Part shown: piece by piece, positions 28,837 to 39,192 of the stretch | Numbering within the stretch: position 1 is the first letter of the stretch | Layout of the letters: each line of letters opens with the position of its first letter | Origin: Gammaproteobacteria bacterium | GTDB lineage: Bacteria; Pseudomonadota; Gammaproteobacteria; Pseudomonadales; Cellvibrionaceae | Reading direction: 5' to 3' | Assembly (NCBI GenBank): GCA_022600975.1 | Contig: JAHZJJ010000173.1 | Coordinates: 1 to 48,418, forward strand | Length of the DNA: 48,418 nucleotides | Program-made: the position numbers and the translations under genes | The notes under the pieces: generated by a model | The model's input: the letters and a program-made list of their open reading frames with translations, nothing else | Told to the model about the DNA's origin: nothing | The model's database searches: none

Positions 28837-29231
28837 TTGATTGATACTATCCCGGACTATTTGGTGCAAGCATAAGCAGCAACCTGGTTGTTGTGGCCCT
28901 ACAAAATGGTTGCGGGGACAGCTTGAATATTCGTTTAACTAGAAGTGGTGATACTACCTTATCTGAGCACTTATTGCACTGTGGGCGATGTATGGTGGAC
29001 TATTTTCGCAAAATAGTCATACAGTGTGGAGGCTCTTAGGTTGATGATAACCTCATTGTGGGAAGGAAGTAGTGTATTCTGCTTTCACAAGAGGAGAGCT
29101 ATGAGTTGCTGCTACCTCTTTAGCTGGTAAAGGCCAAGAGGCAGTTTTTTAACTTTTTGCTCAGGTTACATTAAGCGCTTTAATTATAAAAAGTACTTTT
29201 CAATCAGTTCATGAATGCTCTTAGATGTGAT

Positions 29232-30149
29232 TCATCTAAATATGGCATACAGTAGGCCGATTAGCAGCAACCATTTTAGAACATAGTAGAGTGTCCGATT
29301 ATAATTTTTAATGCGTTTTCCCAATAGTCGAATTTGGTACAGGTAGAGAAAAGCTTTGTTCAAGCCGCCTACCCGATCTCCATCAAGGTTTCGTGTTGCA
29401 CTGGCTGCCATGACGAAGCGAGAGAAGAATCGGTTAAATGCTTTGGCAATTGGATTGTTCATGGGCCTTTCAACATCACAGAACAAAATAATTCGATCTT
29501 TGTCGGTGGTGTTTTCTGCAAAGTGAATATAGGTTTCATCAAAAATTACTGATTCACCATCTTTCCAATAGTAAGTCCCGCCATCTACATTGATAAAGCA
29601 ATCTTCAGTATTGGGTGTAATAAGCCCAAGGTGATATCTTAGGGAGCCTGCATAAGGGTCTCGATGTTTAACAAGGCGGCTACCGGGTGGCAGTAGGGCA
29701 AACATAGCGGCTTTAATGCTGGGAATATCTCTTAGAAGCGCAACTGTTTTTGGGCACAGCGCTTGTGCAGAGGGATGTTCATCTTTATACCATTTCAGAT
29801 AAAAGCGTTTCCAACCCGTTCTGAAGAAAGAATTAAAGCCAATATCATCCAGCTTGTCTGAAGCTTTAATATGGTTTTGCTGATAAAGTGCCCGAGCTTC
29901 GTCACGAATATCTTCCCAGTGAGTATTAAGGGTTTTGAGTTCTGGAAAATGGCTGGCAGCAATATAAGGTGTGCGAGGAACCTTCGAGAAGAGATACATA
30001 ATGGCATTAATAGGTGCCATGAAAGTAGAGTGGTCGCTGAGTTGGCGAAAAGGGCGATGGCGAATTTTCCCCCGCCGGTGCGTGTAAAGTGCTGCGGCAA
30101 TACAGTAGTAAACCAGCAGAAGCTTGGGAGTCAGTAAATTAGCAACCAT
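29232..30149 (-). CDS. Aspartyl/asparaginyl beta-hydroxylase family protein (LpxO-like)
   Basis: MFALLPPGSRLVKHRDPYAGSLRYHLGLITPNTEDCFINVDGGTYYWKDGESVIFDETYIHFAENTTDKDRIILFCDVERPM. Confidence 0.9.
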   Translation of the reverse strand: MVANLLTPKLLLVYYCIAAALYTHRRGKIRHRPFRQLSDHSTFMAPINAIMYLFSKVPRTPYIAASHFPELKTLNTHWEDIRDEARALYQQNHIKASDKLDDIGFNSFFRTGWKRFYLKWYKDEHPSAQALCPKTVALLRDIPSIKAAMFALLPPGSRLVKHRDPYAGSLRYHLGLITPNTEDCFINVDGGTYYWKDGESVIFDETYIHFAENTTDKDRIILFCDVERPMNNPIAKAFNRFFSRFVMAASATRNLDGDRVGGLNKAFLYLYQIRLLGKRIKNYNRTLYYVLKWLLLIGLLYAIFR

Positions 30150-30388
30150 GATCTAATCCAGTTAGTAGGGCAGAATCACTGTAAGGTCGTTACACTTAAG
30201 TGGTTGGTAAAAGGGAGGAGCGTAGAAAGTATATATATCAAGAGCGAACAGTTACACAATATTATCTAAAGTTTCCATCCTATAGTTGTTTATCTCCCTT
30301 GTTTTTAGCAAGTTTTAGCTGAATCCATTCTACTGACTAGTTGAATTGGAGTTATTTATAATCTCATGGCGCCGAAGAGACGCTACTT

Positions 30389-32572
30389 CTATTCTATACG
30401 GCGGGTAAAAGGAGGCAGGGCGTCGAGGATTGCGCGGCCATAACGTTTGGTGATAACGCGGCGGTCAAGCAGGGTTACGGTGCCGCTATCAGTTTCATTG
30501 CGCAGTAGGCGGCCGCTGGCCTGTACCAACTTTAGCGCTGCGTCAGGTACGGTAACCTGCATAAAGGCATTGCCACCGCAGGCTTCAATCCATTCCGCAA
30601 GTGCGGCTTCAATGGGATCGTGGGGCACGGCAAACGGCAGCTTGGCGATCACCACATGACGGCAATAGTCGCCGGGTAAATCCAGTCCTTCGGCGAAACT
30701 GGCGAGCCCGAAAAGTACACTGCTGCCACCCGCATCAACAGTTTGGCAATGCTTTTTTAACAGCTGTTGCCGTGATTGCTGCCCCTGCATCAGTATCAGT
30801 TGCTTCCAACTACCAGGTAGCGCTTGGAATACAGTTTCCATTTGTCTGCGGGATGAAAATAAGACCAGAGTGCCGCCAGTTTTTTCTAACAAGTTAGGTA
30901 GAGCGTCGATTACAGCATTGGTGTGCCGCTCGGTATTATTGGCCTCTACAGCAGTGTGAGGTACGCGTAATTCGGCCCTGGAAAAATCGAACGGGCTGGG
31001 GACAACTTGATAGTCGGCATTAGCTGGAGTGCCTGCGCGCATCTTCAATCGTTCAAAACGCCCCAGTGCAGTCAGTGTTGCCGAGGTCAAAACAGCCCCA
31101 AAGCAGCGCTTCCAAAGGCTGGATTCCAGAGTTTTGGCGGCTAGGATTGGTGAGCTGCACACTTCAAAGTCGAAAGCGCTACCCCATTCGGCCAATGCTA
31201 CCCAGCGGGCCTGGGGTAAGAGGCTTGTTGTTGGTGGGTCGTCCACAGCGTCTTCTCGCGCATAATTAGCCCAGAGTGCCAGGTTATTTTCGGCGCGGCC
31301 ATGCCAACTGCCGAGTATTGGGTGCCAGCGCTCTAAATCTTTGAGTGGTACCGGGCTGTGGACGTCTTCCAGCATACGTTGGACAGCTTGCTGTATTTTA
31401 CCCAGCTGTGTCTCAATTTCATCAAAATCATGGCGTAATTGTTCTGCCAGCTGTACTAAATTTTCAGGCAGTACACCGCCGGAAAAGCGATGGTGTTTCC
31501 TGAGGCCGCGTTCATCTTCGAATTCACATAGGGCTTCTAGCATTGGCCATACTTGTTCCAAATGCAGTTTGGCCGAAGCTAAGGGTGCCGGTAATTTTTC
31601 TCCGGCGCGCTCTAATTCCGCACCATCACCAATTTCGCCAAGCATCTGCCCGAGATTTTTATTGGCCTGCTCCAGCCAGTTGGTGGTAGCACCGACACGA
31701 CTGTTGTGGGAAAAGTGGTTGAGAGCCTTTTCGGGTAAGTGATGCGCCTCGTCGAGAATATAGATGGTTTCCTCTGGTGGCGGCAAAATGGCACCGCCGC
31801 CAAGGGCGAGGTCGGCCAGTAACAAATCGTGATTAGCGACAATAACTGGGCTTTTGCCGAGCTTTTCGCGGGCACGAAAAAAGCTGCAACTACTGATGTG
31901 TGGGCAACGGCGGCCACTACACTGGCGATGATCGGTGGTGATGGGGCGCCAGTCTGCGGTGTCAATGGTGTCCGGCCAGTTATCGCGGTCGCCATCCCAG
32001 CTGCCGGAGGCCATTTGATCGGCCATATGGCGATATAACGCAATGCTGGTTGCCGCCGGTTGAGGTGATTCATCTGCATAGAGGTCTAGGGTAAAACCGC
32101 TGCCGCTGCCGCTGCCGCTAAATTCCGATAGCAGCTGATCCAGTTTGCTCAGGCAAAGGTAGCGCCCACGCCCTTTGGCCAGACTATATTCAAACTTCAA
32201 ACCGCTGTGGCGCATTAGCTCTGGCAGATCTTTATGGACAATTTGTTCCTGAAGAGCGACGGTGGCAGTGGAGACAACCAGAGTTTTATCTTGAGCCAAT
32301 GCTGTGGGGATGGCGGCTAATAGATAGGCTACGGTCTTGCCGGTACCGGTGCCCGCTTCAACCACACAAATATGTTCACCATCGCTTTTTAGCGGGTCGC
32401 GCTGGCCCGCATTATTGCGCTCGATAGCCCCGAGGGTGCGGGCAATAGACGCAATCATCAGTTTCTGACCGTGGCGCGGTTGCAGAGTGCGATTGGAGAG
32501 AAACTGACGATAGGCAGTTTGAATGGTCTGTTTAAGTTCGTTGTTGAGCACTAAATTCGGGCTTCCAGTCAA
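30389..32572 (-). CDS. dinG: ATP-dependent DNA helicase DinG (Fe-S)
   Basis: VVEAGTGTGKTVAYLLAAI; Fe-S Cys cluster CSGRRCPHISSC; DEAH box ILDEAHHL; ASGRLLRNETDSGTVTLLDRRV. Confidence 0.95.
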   Translation of the reverse strand: MTGSPNLVLNNELKQTIQTAYRQFLSNRTLQPRHGQKLMIASIARTLGAIERNNAGQRDPLKSDGEHICVVEAGTGTGKTVAYLLAAIPTALAQDKTLVVSTATVALQEQIVHKDLPELMRHSGLKFEYSLAKGRGRYLCLSKLDQLLSEFSGSGSGSGFTLDLYADESPQPAATSIALYRHMADQMASGSWDGDRDNWPDTIDTADWRPITTDHRQCSGRRCPHISSCSFFRAREKLGKSPVIVANHDLLLADLALGGGAILPPPEETIYILDEAHHLPEKALNHFSHNSRVGATTNWLEQANKNLGQMLGEIGDGAELERAGEKLPAPLASAKLHLEQVWPMLEALCEFEDERGLRKHHRFSGGVLPENLVQLAEQLRHDFDEIETQLGKIQQAVQRMLEDVHSPVPLKDLERWHPILGSWHGRAENNLALWANYAREDAVDDPPTTSLLPQARWVALAEWGSAFDFEVCSSPILAAKTLESSLWKRCFGAVLTSATLTALGRFERLKMRAGTPANADYQVVPSPFDFSRAELRVPHTAVEANNTERHTNAVIDALPNLLEKTGGTLVLFSSRRQMETVFQALPGSWKQLILMQGQQSRQQLLKKHCQTVDAGGSSVLFGLASFAEGLDLPGDYCRHVVIAKLPFAVPHDPIEAALAEWIEACGGNAFMQVTVPDAALKLVQASGRLLRNETDSGTVTLLDRRVITKRYGRAILDALPPFTRRIE

Positions 32573-32662
32573 GGTTTTGGTGTGAGGTGAGCGCCGTGCA
32601 TTGGTTCATCAAGTTTGGTTGTGCAAGTATGCTTGGTTTGTTGGGCCAATAGATTGTGCTTT

Positions 32663-33829
32663 TCACTGATAGGCTAACCGTGAGACGACCGGATTGGCGT
32701 AGGCGGCAAGCACTTTGTCGCGCCAGCGCGAATCTATGGCCTCCAGGTGCTGTTGGAATTGCTGGTGCAATGGCTTGTGTTGATTGGGGTCCCAAAGTCT
32801 CGGAGGGCAAGAAACCGGCAATTCGGGCGCGTCGCCGTAAAGCATCTGATAGGCAATTAAATTGGTGGGGTGCAAAACATAATTGTTGATAATTTGGCGG
32901 TCAATTTCATCGGTGATGGCATTTATTTCTTCAGAATTAGCTTCGATCGGCGTGCCAAAAGCGGCGTGCACATTGCCTTTGTCACCGGTAATGCCCTTGG
33001 CGATGGATTTCAAATCCTCGTATTTGGACTTGCGATACTCGTCCTGATGCTCGGTGATATAAAGTTCTTTGGCTTTTTGCCGATCACAGGGGTCCCATTC
33101 GTAAGAAATAGACAGGGGGACTATGTGCAGTTTGCGCCATAAATCAGCTAGTGACGAGGTTTCGCGTCGGCTCATGGCGAGCATGGCAATGAGTGCCGGA
33201 TTGGTTCGATCCAGCCCGTCTTTGGCGCGCCCCTCTCGCTGGGCAAGCCATACATGCTCATTTTCACTGACGATAGAATGGTAAATGTAATTGGAGAGCT
33301 GAGTGGCCGCGGCCAGCTTTTCCCTACGGCTACCGGAGCTGCGTTTCACTATGAAGCTTTTATTTAGCCTCATAAGATCGACGACAAACTGTTTGGTTAA
33401 CAGATTGTCGCCAATAGCAATGCGGGCGGTTTCATGGTCTTCTCTAAACATTGCCATGATCGACAGTGCGGGATCCATGACAATATCGCGGTGGTTACTG
33501 ATAAACAGACAAGCGCGATCTCTCGGCAGCCTGTCCAGTCCGGAAACGGTAAATTTGCTGGCAGTGTGCTTGACAACACGGCCCACATAGCGGTCGATCA
33601 CTTGCTGTACATCGCGCACGGTATGGGCGTTGCGGAATTTAAAGCGCAAAAATTGACGCACCAGCCACGCCAGTGGCCGCTCTAGTTTGCTGGCCACACT
33701 GGGTAATAAGAAGTGTGCCACGGCGTGTGACATCTGAGGGTCGGCGATCAATCGTGTTAACACCGCACGTACTTCTTCGTCTCGGTACGGGCGGATATCT
33801 TCAAACTGAGCTGGGTTCAATCTATTCAC
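32663..33829 (-). CDS. 1-acyl-glycerol-3-phosphate acyltransferase-like protein
   Basis: CLFISNHRDIVMDPALS (HxxxxD-type motif in the NHRDIVMD context); FIVKRSSGSRREKL; WLAQREGRAKDGLDRTNPAL. Confidence 0.83.
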   Translation of the reverse strand: MNRLNPAQFEDIRPYRDEEVRAVLTRLIADPQMSHAVAHFLLPSVASKLERPLAWLVRQFLRFKFRNAHTVRDVQQVIDRYVGRVVKHTASKFTVSGLDRLPRDRACLFISNHRDIVMDPALSIMAMFREDHETARIAIGDNLLTKQFVVDLMRLNKSFIVKRSSGSRREKLAAATQLSNYIYHSIVSENEHVWLAQREGRAKDGLDRTNPALIAMLAMSRRETSSLADLWRKLHIVPLSISYEWDPCDRQKAKELYITEHQDEYRKSKYEDLKSIAKGITGDKGNVHAAFGTPIEANSEEINAITDEIDRQIINNYVLHPTNLIAYQMLYGDAPELPVSCPPRLWDPNQHKPLHQQFQQHLEAIDSRWRDKVLAAYANPVVSRLAYQ

Positions 33830-33976
33830 TTTTATTCAATTAACGACTTTTGGGTATTAGAGCGCAGCTTTCATACATATGGGTGTGGTTCGTTGTGCTG
33901 GCAGACAATGGCGACAGGCGAGCGCAAACATACCTCAAGCATCGATTAACTGCCAGTATTACCCATGACCATTCAG

Positions 33977-34139
33977 CCTAGAAGCCGTGGTTAGGCGCGC
34001 AAAAGCTGTATAAATTATTGGTATACATAGCGAAGTTTAAGCATTCTTGATCACGTTATTGGTGATGAGAACTTATTAAAATTTGCCAGGTGCATCAAGA
34101 ACTTGTGCAGACTTGCGTGATTTCACAGCGGTTTCTAGG
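33977..34139 (+). repeat. MITE-like foldback element, copy A (163 bp)
   Basis: Ends CCTAGAAGCCG.../...CGGTTTCTAGG; whole element is an imperfect palindrome centred on gatcac-gttatt-ggtgat; highly similar to the reverse complement of 39193-39354. Confidence 0.85.
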
Positions 34140-34255
34140 TTCAGTGTAGACTTCAGTGGCACGAGACTAGAGAATAGAGCGCCTGCCGTTGGTGATTACA
34201 CAATAATCATTATTTCAGCCCGTCCGACGGGCCATTTAAAGATCAGGAGAGCCCT

Positions 34256-35764
34256 TTGAGCCAGCCCAGTTCCGTGTCTAATAGCCACCCGCCCAGTCTA
34301 CTGGATGCGTTAATGCCCTTGTCAATCCTGATCGCGCTACTGTCGCTTTCTGTCTATTTTTATGGTGCCGACTCCTCTTATGGCCCCAATCAAGTTGCCT
34401 TGTTGCTATGCGCTATTATCGCCGCGCTTCTAGGCATGAAAAATGGTTTCAGTTGGAATGAGATGCAAGAGGGAATGCTCCACGGCATTGGCTTAGTGTT
34501 CGGAGCCATTCTGATTTTATTTGCAGTGGGGGCCTTAATTGGTAGCTGGATTCTCGCCGGTACCGTACCGACAATGATTTACTATGGTGTGCAAATTCTT
34601 TCGCCGCAATGGTTTTATGCCGCTAGTTGTATTATTTGTGCCGTTGTCGGCCTCAGTATAGGTTCCAGTTGGACTACGGCGGGAACCCTGGGTATTGCCT
34701 TAATGGGCATTGGTGGTGCAATGGGCCTGTCGCCTGGTATTACTGCTGGAGCGATCATTTCCGGAGCATATTTTGGCGATAAATTATCCCCGCTGTCCGA
34801 TACCACTAACGTTGCTGCGGCAGTGACCTCCTGTGATTTATTTGATCATATTCGTCATATGCTTTGGACCACTGTTCCCGCATTTTGCCTCGCCCTGATA
34901 ATTTTTATGATTCTTGGCTTTAGTACCGAGAGTGGACAGGTTTCGGCCACAGAGATTCACCAATTGCTCGGGGCTTTGAAACTTGAGTTTAATATTTCAG
35001 CGGTCAGTTTACTGCCACTGTTACTGCTGTTGGTTATGGCCTGGCGCAAAGTGCCAGCCTACCCAACGCTGATCTGTGGCGCCTTGGCAGCCTGTGCGAT
35101 CGCCATGGTTTTCGAGCCTGAGGCCACTCGACGGCTGGGAGGGGATGACGGGGTTCTGAGCTTGATCAAGGGGGCCTGGTATAGCCTGTTTAATGGTTAC
35201 AAATCTGAATCTAGTAATGTGGCGGTGGCTGCGTTGCTGTCCAAAGGTGGAATGAGCAGCATGCTCAATACCATTTGGCTGATTATTTCGGCAATGGCCT
35301 TTGGCGGAGTTATGGAGCGCGCGGGTTTTCTTGAGCGTATTGTCAACTGGGTGCTTTCGCGGGTGAGTAGCGTTGGCGGCCTGATAAGTGCCACAGTGCT
35401 TACTTGTTTTGGCATGAATGCCAGTGCTGGCGATCAGTTTATGGCAATTATTATACCTGGACGCATGTTTCGCGAGGCGTTTTCCGCCAAGGGATTGCAT
35501 GGGCTCAATTTGTCGCGCAGCTTAGAGGATTCCGGCACCATTACCTCGGTGTTGATTCCATGGAATACCTGCGGTGCCTATATGAGCGCTGCCTTGGGAG
35601 TTGCCACTTGGACCTACGCACCCTATGCCTTATTTAATTTGATCTGCCCACTATTGGCCATCATTTATGGCTGGCTACATTTCAAACAGATGCCGTTGAC
35701 AGCACCAGCTGAATCGAACTTGAAGGCAAGTTCCAATGTTCATAGTGTGCAGGATGGGGGGTGA
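34256..35764 (+). CDS. nhaC: Na+/H+ antiporter NhaC family
   Basis: TTG start with CAGGAGA upstream; SSWTTAGTLGIALMGIGGAMGLSPGITAGAIISGAYFGDKLSPLSDTTNVAAAV. Confidence 0.92.
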   Translation: MSQPSSVSNSHPPSLLDALMPLSILIALLSLSVYFYGADSSYGPNQVALLLCAIIAALLGMKNGFSWNEMQEGMLHGIGLVFGAILILFAVGALIGSWILAGTVPTMIYYGVQILSPQWFYAASCIICAVVGLSIGSSWTTAGTLGIALMGIGGAMGLSPGITAGAIISGAYFGDKLSPLSDTTNVAAAVTSCDLFDHIRHMLWTTVPAFCLALIIFMILGFSTESGQVSATEIHQLLGALKLEFNISAVSLLPLLLLLVMAWRKVPAYPTLICGALAACAIAMVFEPEATRRLGGDDGVLSLIKGAWYSLFNGYKSESSNVAVAALLSKGGMSSMLNTIWLIISAMAFGGVMERAGFLERIVNWVLSRVSSVGGLISATVLTCFGMNASAGDQFMAIIIPGRMFREAFSAKGLHGLNLSRSLEDSGTITSVLIPWNTCGAYMSAALGVATWTYAPYALFNLICPLLAIIYGWLHFKQMPLTAPAESNLKASSNVHSVQDGG

Positions 35765-35874
35765 TTCGTTTAGGGTTTCGGTATGCACTGTAGCGCTCAG
35801 GCGCTCAGTGCTGCACTCAAATCAAAACGTACAGGATTGTAATGGAGCTTGAGTTTCTGGTTGCGATGTCGGCT

Positions 35875-37026
35875 TTATGAAGTCTGTGTGGGGCAGAGAT
35901 GAAATTGTTCCATCATGATGCCCAGGCGTTTGCGTTGCATTTTTAAGCTGTATTCTAACTCTTTAACCCGAGTGCGGCTGGTAGCTTTTTCCCATTTGGT
36001 GATAAATTGCGCACGGGTTCTTTCGTAGCGCTGCTGCTGAAGTTGCTTCCATTCGGTCAGTGCTGCGGAAAAAACCTGTGCTTCTCGTTCAATATGATGT
36101 CGCCAGCGCTCCCGGTAATTGGATTGTTGCAGTTTCTTCTCAGCATGTTTGAACTGCATCGACAACATAGCGTGTTGCACGCGCATTGCAGACACCTTTT
36201 TTAGATTGCGTGTCAGGCCAAGCCAACTGCAAACTTTGATGAGCCATTTTGTGGGATCCCAATGATACCAGCGGATGCCATTACGGTAATCGGTTTGAAA
36301 AATATGGTGGTAGTTGTGGTAGCCCTCACCAAAGGTAAACAGTGCGAGCAAGCCGTTGTCTCGCGCAGTATTTTCGTCGGTATAGGGGCGGTGACCCCAG
36401 ATGTGTGCCAGTGAATTGATAAAAAAGGTGGTGTGGTGATTGACGACGATGCGCAGAACGCCAGCCAATAACAACATGCCAAGAATATCTCCGGTGAGCC
36501 ATCCCAGCAGAAGTGGCAGGCCGAGGTTGATCGCCAGCGTTAGGGCAATGTAGTGCTTGTGCTGTAGCATGACAATTTTGTCCCGCTGTAAGTCTTTGGC
36601 ATTGTCAAAATTTTCAACACCGCTGGGATAGTCGCGCAACATCCATCCTATATGCGAAAACCAGAAGCCGCGCTTGGCGGAATAGGGATCTCGATCATTG
36701 TCGTCGCAATGGCGGTGATGGCGGCGATGGCCGGAACACCAGATTAATGCGCTGTTTTGCAGCGCGGCAGCGCCGAATAAGGCGTAAAACAGACGCAGAG
36801 ACCAGTGTGCCTCATAAGTGCGATGTGACCACAGGCGATGATAGCCCGCGGTGATTGACAGGCCGCAAAGGGCGCCGATAACTGCGAAAGCAAGCCATTG
36901 ATACCATTGATAGCCTATGAGCATTCCGTATAGCGGCACTAGTATCAACGCCGCCAGAGCCGTACTGGCAAATAACAAGGTGGTAACCCAGAGTCTGGGG
37001 GCTTTGGCAACCGCTTTAGCTTTCAT
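35875..37026 (-). CDS. Membrane fatty acid desaturase (acyl-CoA delta-9 type)
   Basis: His boxes HRLWSH, HRRHHRH, EGYHNYHH; hydrophobic TM segments. Confidence 0.93.
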   Translation of the reverse strand: MKAKAVAKAPRLWVTTLLFASTALAALILVPLYGMLIGYQWYQWLAFAVIGALCGLSITAGYHRLWSHRTYEAHWSLRLFYALFGAAALQNSALIWCSGHRRHHRHCDDNDRDPYSAKRGFWFSHIGWMLRDYPSGVENFDNAKDLQRDKIVMLQHKHYIALTLAINLGLPLLLGWLTGDILGMLLLAGVLRIVVNHHTTFFINSLAHIWGHRPYTDENTARDNGLLALFTFGEGYHNYHHIFQTDYRNGIRWYHWDPTKWLIKVCSWLGLTRNLKKVSAMRVQHAMLSMQFKHAEKKLQQSNYRERWRHHIEREAQVFSAALTEWKQLQQQRYERTRAQFITKWEKATSRTRVKELEYSLKMQRKRLGIMMEQFHLCPTQTS

Positions 37027-37393
37027 TCTATATGGCCTTTAGGGAGTACACTTTGAACGAATGATGGCAAGATAATTCATCCTGCCAGAGTGCGAATGCT
37101 ACCGTAGATAATGGATTATGGCACTTATGTATCGGTATTTTGATGAATAATTAGTCATATTTTACTGTTATTGTATTTTTGTGCAGTGTTTGTTGTGGAA
37201 CCTTTTCCTATTTGTGGTCAAGTGCTTCAGCCGTGAACTGGAGTATAAGATACCCGAGTGATAAGTTTGATTAAACACTAAGCTGATTGTCTCAAGTGAA
37301 CCTGTTAGAATGCGCCGTTTTTTTAGCCATTTGTCGCAACGCTGCTTCTCCCCCGACTATGGGGCCGAAACGTGTATCAAAGTGAATTTGTAA

Positions 37394-39133
37394 ATGACCG
37401 ATATTTCTAAGCCTATACAATTTAGCGAGCTCAAGCTTCCCTCCGAAATACTTAATGCCGTTGAAATTTTGGGATATGAATCCCCCTCTCCAATTCAGGC
37501 GCAAACTATTCCTCCACTGTTGGAGGGGCGCGATGTTCTGGGCCAAGCCCAAACAGGTACTGGTAAAACGGCCGCATTTGCACTGCCGTTGTTGGCCGGG
37601 CTGGATCTAAAGCGTCGATGCCCCCAGGCATTAGTGTTGGCGCCGACCCGAGAACTGGCAATTCAAGTAGCGGAGGCTTGCCAGGCTTATGCGCAAAAGC
37701 TGCGCGGGTTTCAGGTTGCACCGCTATACGGCGGTGCGGATTATCGCAGCCAGATTCGCCAGCTTGAGCGCGGCGTGCAACTGGTGGTAGGTACGCCTGG
37801 CCGGGTTATGGACCATATGCGCAGGGGCACATTGAAACTGTCGGAGCTGAAAACCTTAGTACTCGATGAAGCCGATGAAATGTTGCGTATGGGCTTTATT
37901 GATGATGTGAAGTGGGTGCTGGAGCAGATCCCCAGCGAGCGCCAAATAGCGCTGTTTTCTGCCACTATGCCGAAAGAGATTGCCCGCATTGCCCACGAGC
38001 ATCTGCGTGACCCGGTAGAGGTAAAGATTCGTGTAAAGACCGAAACGGCTGATACCATCCGCCAGAGGTACTGGCTAGTGGGAGGGTTGCATAAACTGGA
38101 TGCCCTGACCCGCATCCTCGAAGCTGAGCCGGTTGACGCTACAATCATTTTTGTGCGCACTAAAAATGCAACTGTTGAGTTGGCAGATAAGTTGGCAGCA
38201 CGCGGTTTTGTTAGTGCCGCTTTAAATGGTGATATGGCACAGAATCTTCGTGAAGCGGTTATCGACAAACTTAAGAAAGGCAAGCTGGATATTGTCGTTG
38301 CCACGGATGTGGCAGCTCGAGGGCTCGATGTTGCACGCATTAGTCATGTGATCAACTACGACATTCCTTACGACACTGAAGCCTATATTCATCGGATTGG
38401 TCGCACTGGTCGTGCCGGGCGAGAAGGCGACGCGATATTATTTGTGGCTCCTCGGGAACAGCGCTTACTGCGTTCTATAGAGCGCGCGACCAAAAAACCC
38501 ATTGAGCGGCTTCAGTTACCCAGTGCCGCAGCAGTCAATGATGTGCGAATGGAGCGGTTTCGCCAGCGTATCACCGACACCTTGACAAATGGCGCTGATT
38601 TGGCGCCTTTTCGCGATTTGCTTGAGCAGTACTTAACGCAGACGGATGCCGATCCACTCAATGTGGCGGCTGCACTGGCAGCCATGGCGCAGGGTGATCA
38701 GCCGTTGTTGCTCAGCGAACGTGAACTTGTAATGCCGAGAGAAACCGATGATCGCGGGCATGATCGGCGCAAGCGCAAAAAAACGAGCTTCGATAAAAAT
38801 GCTAAAAACGTACCAGCACCGGATAAGGGCAAAGAGCGTTTTCGTATCGATGCCGGTCATGACCATGGTCTCAGGCCTGGCAATGTAGTGGGAGCGATCG
38901 CCAACGAGGTGGATATCGACAGTTCTTATATTGGGCGCATTGAGATTTACGCTGGATATACCACGGTGGATTTGCCTGAGGGTATGCCCCAAAAAGTACA
39001 GCAACACCTGAAAAGGGTGCGGGTAGCCGGCAGACCGATGAATCTGACCAAGCTCGGTAATGACGGCAGCAAACCACCGCGTATAGCCGGCAAGCCCAAG
39101 CCCAAGCATAAGCCGCGAAAATCCCACGATTAA
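37394..39133 (+). CDS. deaD: DEAD-box ATP-dependent RNA helicase (DeaD/CsdA type)
   Basis: GQAQTGTGKTAAFALPLL; VLDEADEMLRMGF; SATMPKEI; HRIGRTGRAGR; C-terminal DbpA-like RNA-binding domain (RFRIDAGHDHGLRPGNVVGAIANEVDIDSSYIGRIEIYAGYTTVDLPEGMP). Confidence 0.95.
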   Translation: MTDISKPIQFSELKLPSEILNAVEILGYESPSPIQAQTIPPLLEGRDVLGQAQTGTGKTAAFALPLLAGLDLKRRCPQALVLAPTRELAIQVAEACQAYAQKLRGFQVAPLYGGADYRSQIRQLERGVQLVVGTPGRVMDHMRRGTLKLSELKTLVLDEADEMLRMGFIDDVKWVLEQIPSERQIALFSATMPKEIARIAHEHLRDPVEVKIRVKTETADTIRQRYWLVGGLHKLDALTRILEAEPVDATIIFVRTKNATVELADKLAARGFVSAALNGDMAQNLREAVIDKLKKGKLDIVVATDVAARGLDVARISHVINYDIPYDTEAYIHRIGRTGRAGREGDAILFVAPREQRLLRSIERATKKPIERLQLPSAAAVNDVRMERFRQRITDTLTNGADLAPFRDLLEQYLTQTDADPLNVAAALAAMAQGDQPLLLSERELVMPRETDDRGHDRRKRKKTSFDKNAKNVPAPDKGKERFRIDAGHDHGLRPGNVVGAIANEVDIDSSYIGRIEIYAGYTTVDLPEGMPQKVQQHLKRVRVAGRPMNLTKLGNDGSKPPRIAGKPKPKHKPRKSHD

Positions 39134-39192
39134 CACAGAGCCCCGGCAAGGCCCTGAGACAGTGTTGTATTAAAGTAGGTTCTAGTCTGAAC

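Noticed and set aside
30601-32079. Several 60-155 aa ORFs antisense to or out of frame with dinG
   Set aside because: High-GC shadow ORFs of a clear dinG coding region.
33971-34145. ttcag direct repeats flanking foldback copy A as a target-site duplication
   Set aside because: Copy B has the same ttcag after its right end, so it may be part of the element rather than a duplication of target DNA; ends remain undefined.
37741-38340. 199-aa Ser/Arg-rich minus-strand ORF opposite deaD
   Set aside because: Composition typical of antisense translation of the helicase gene.
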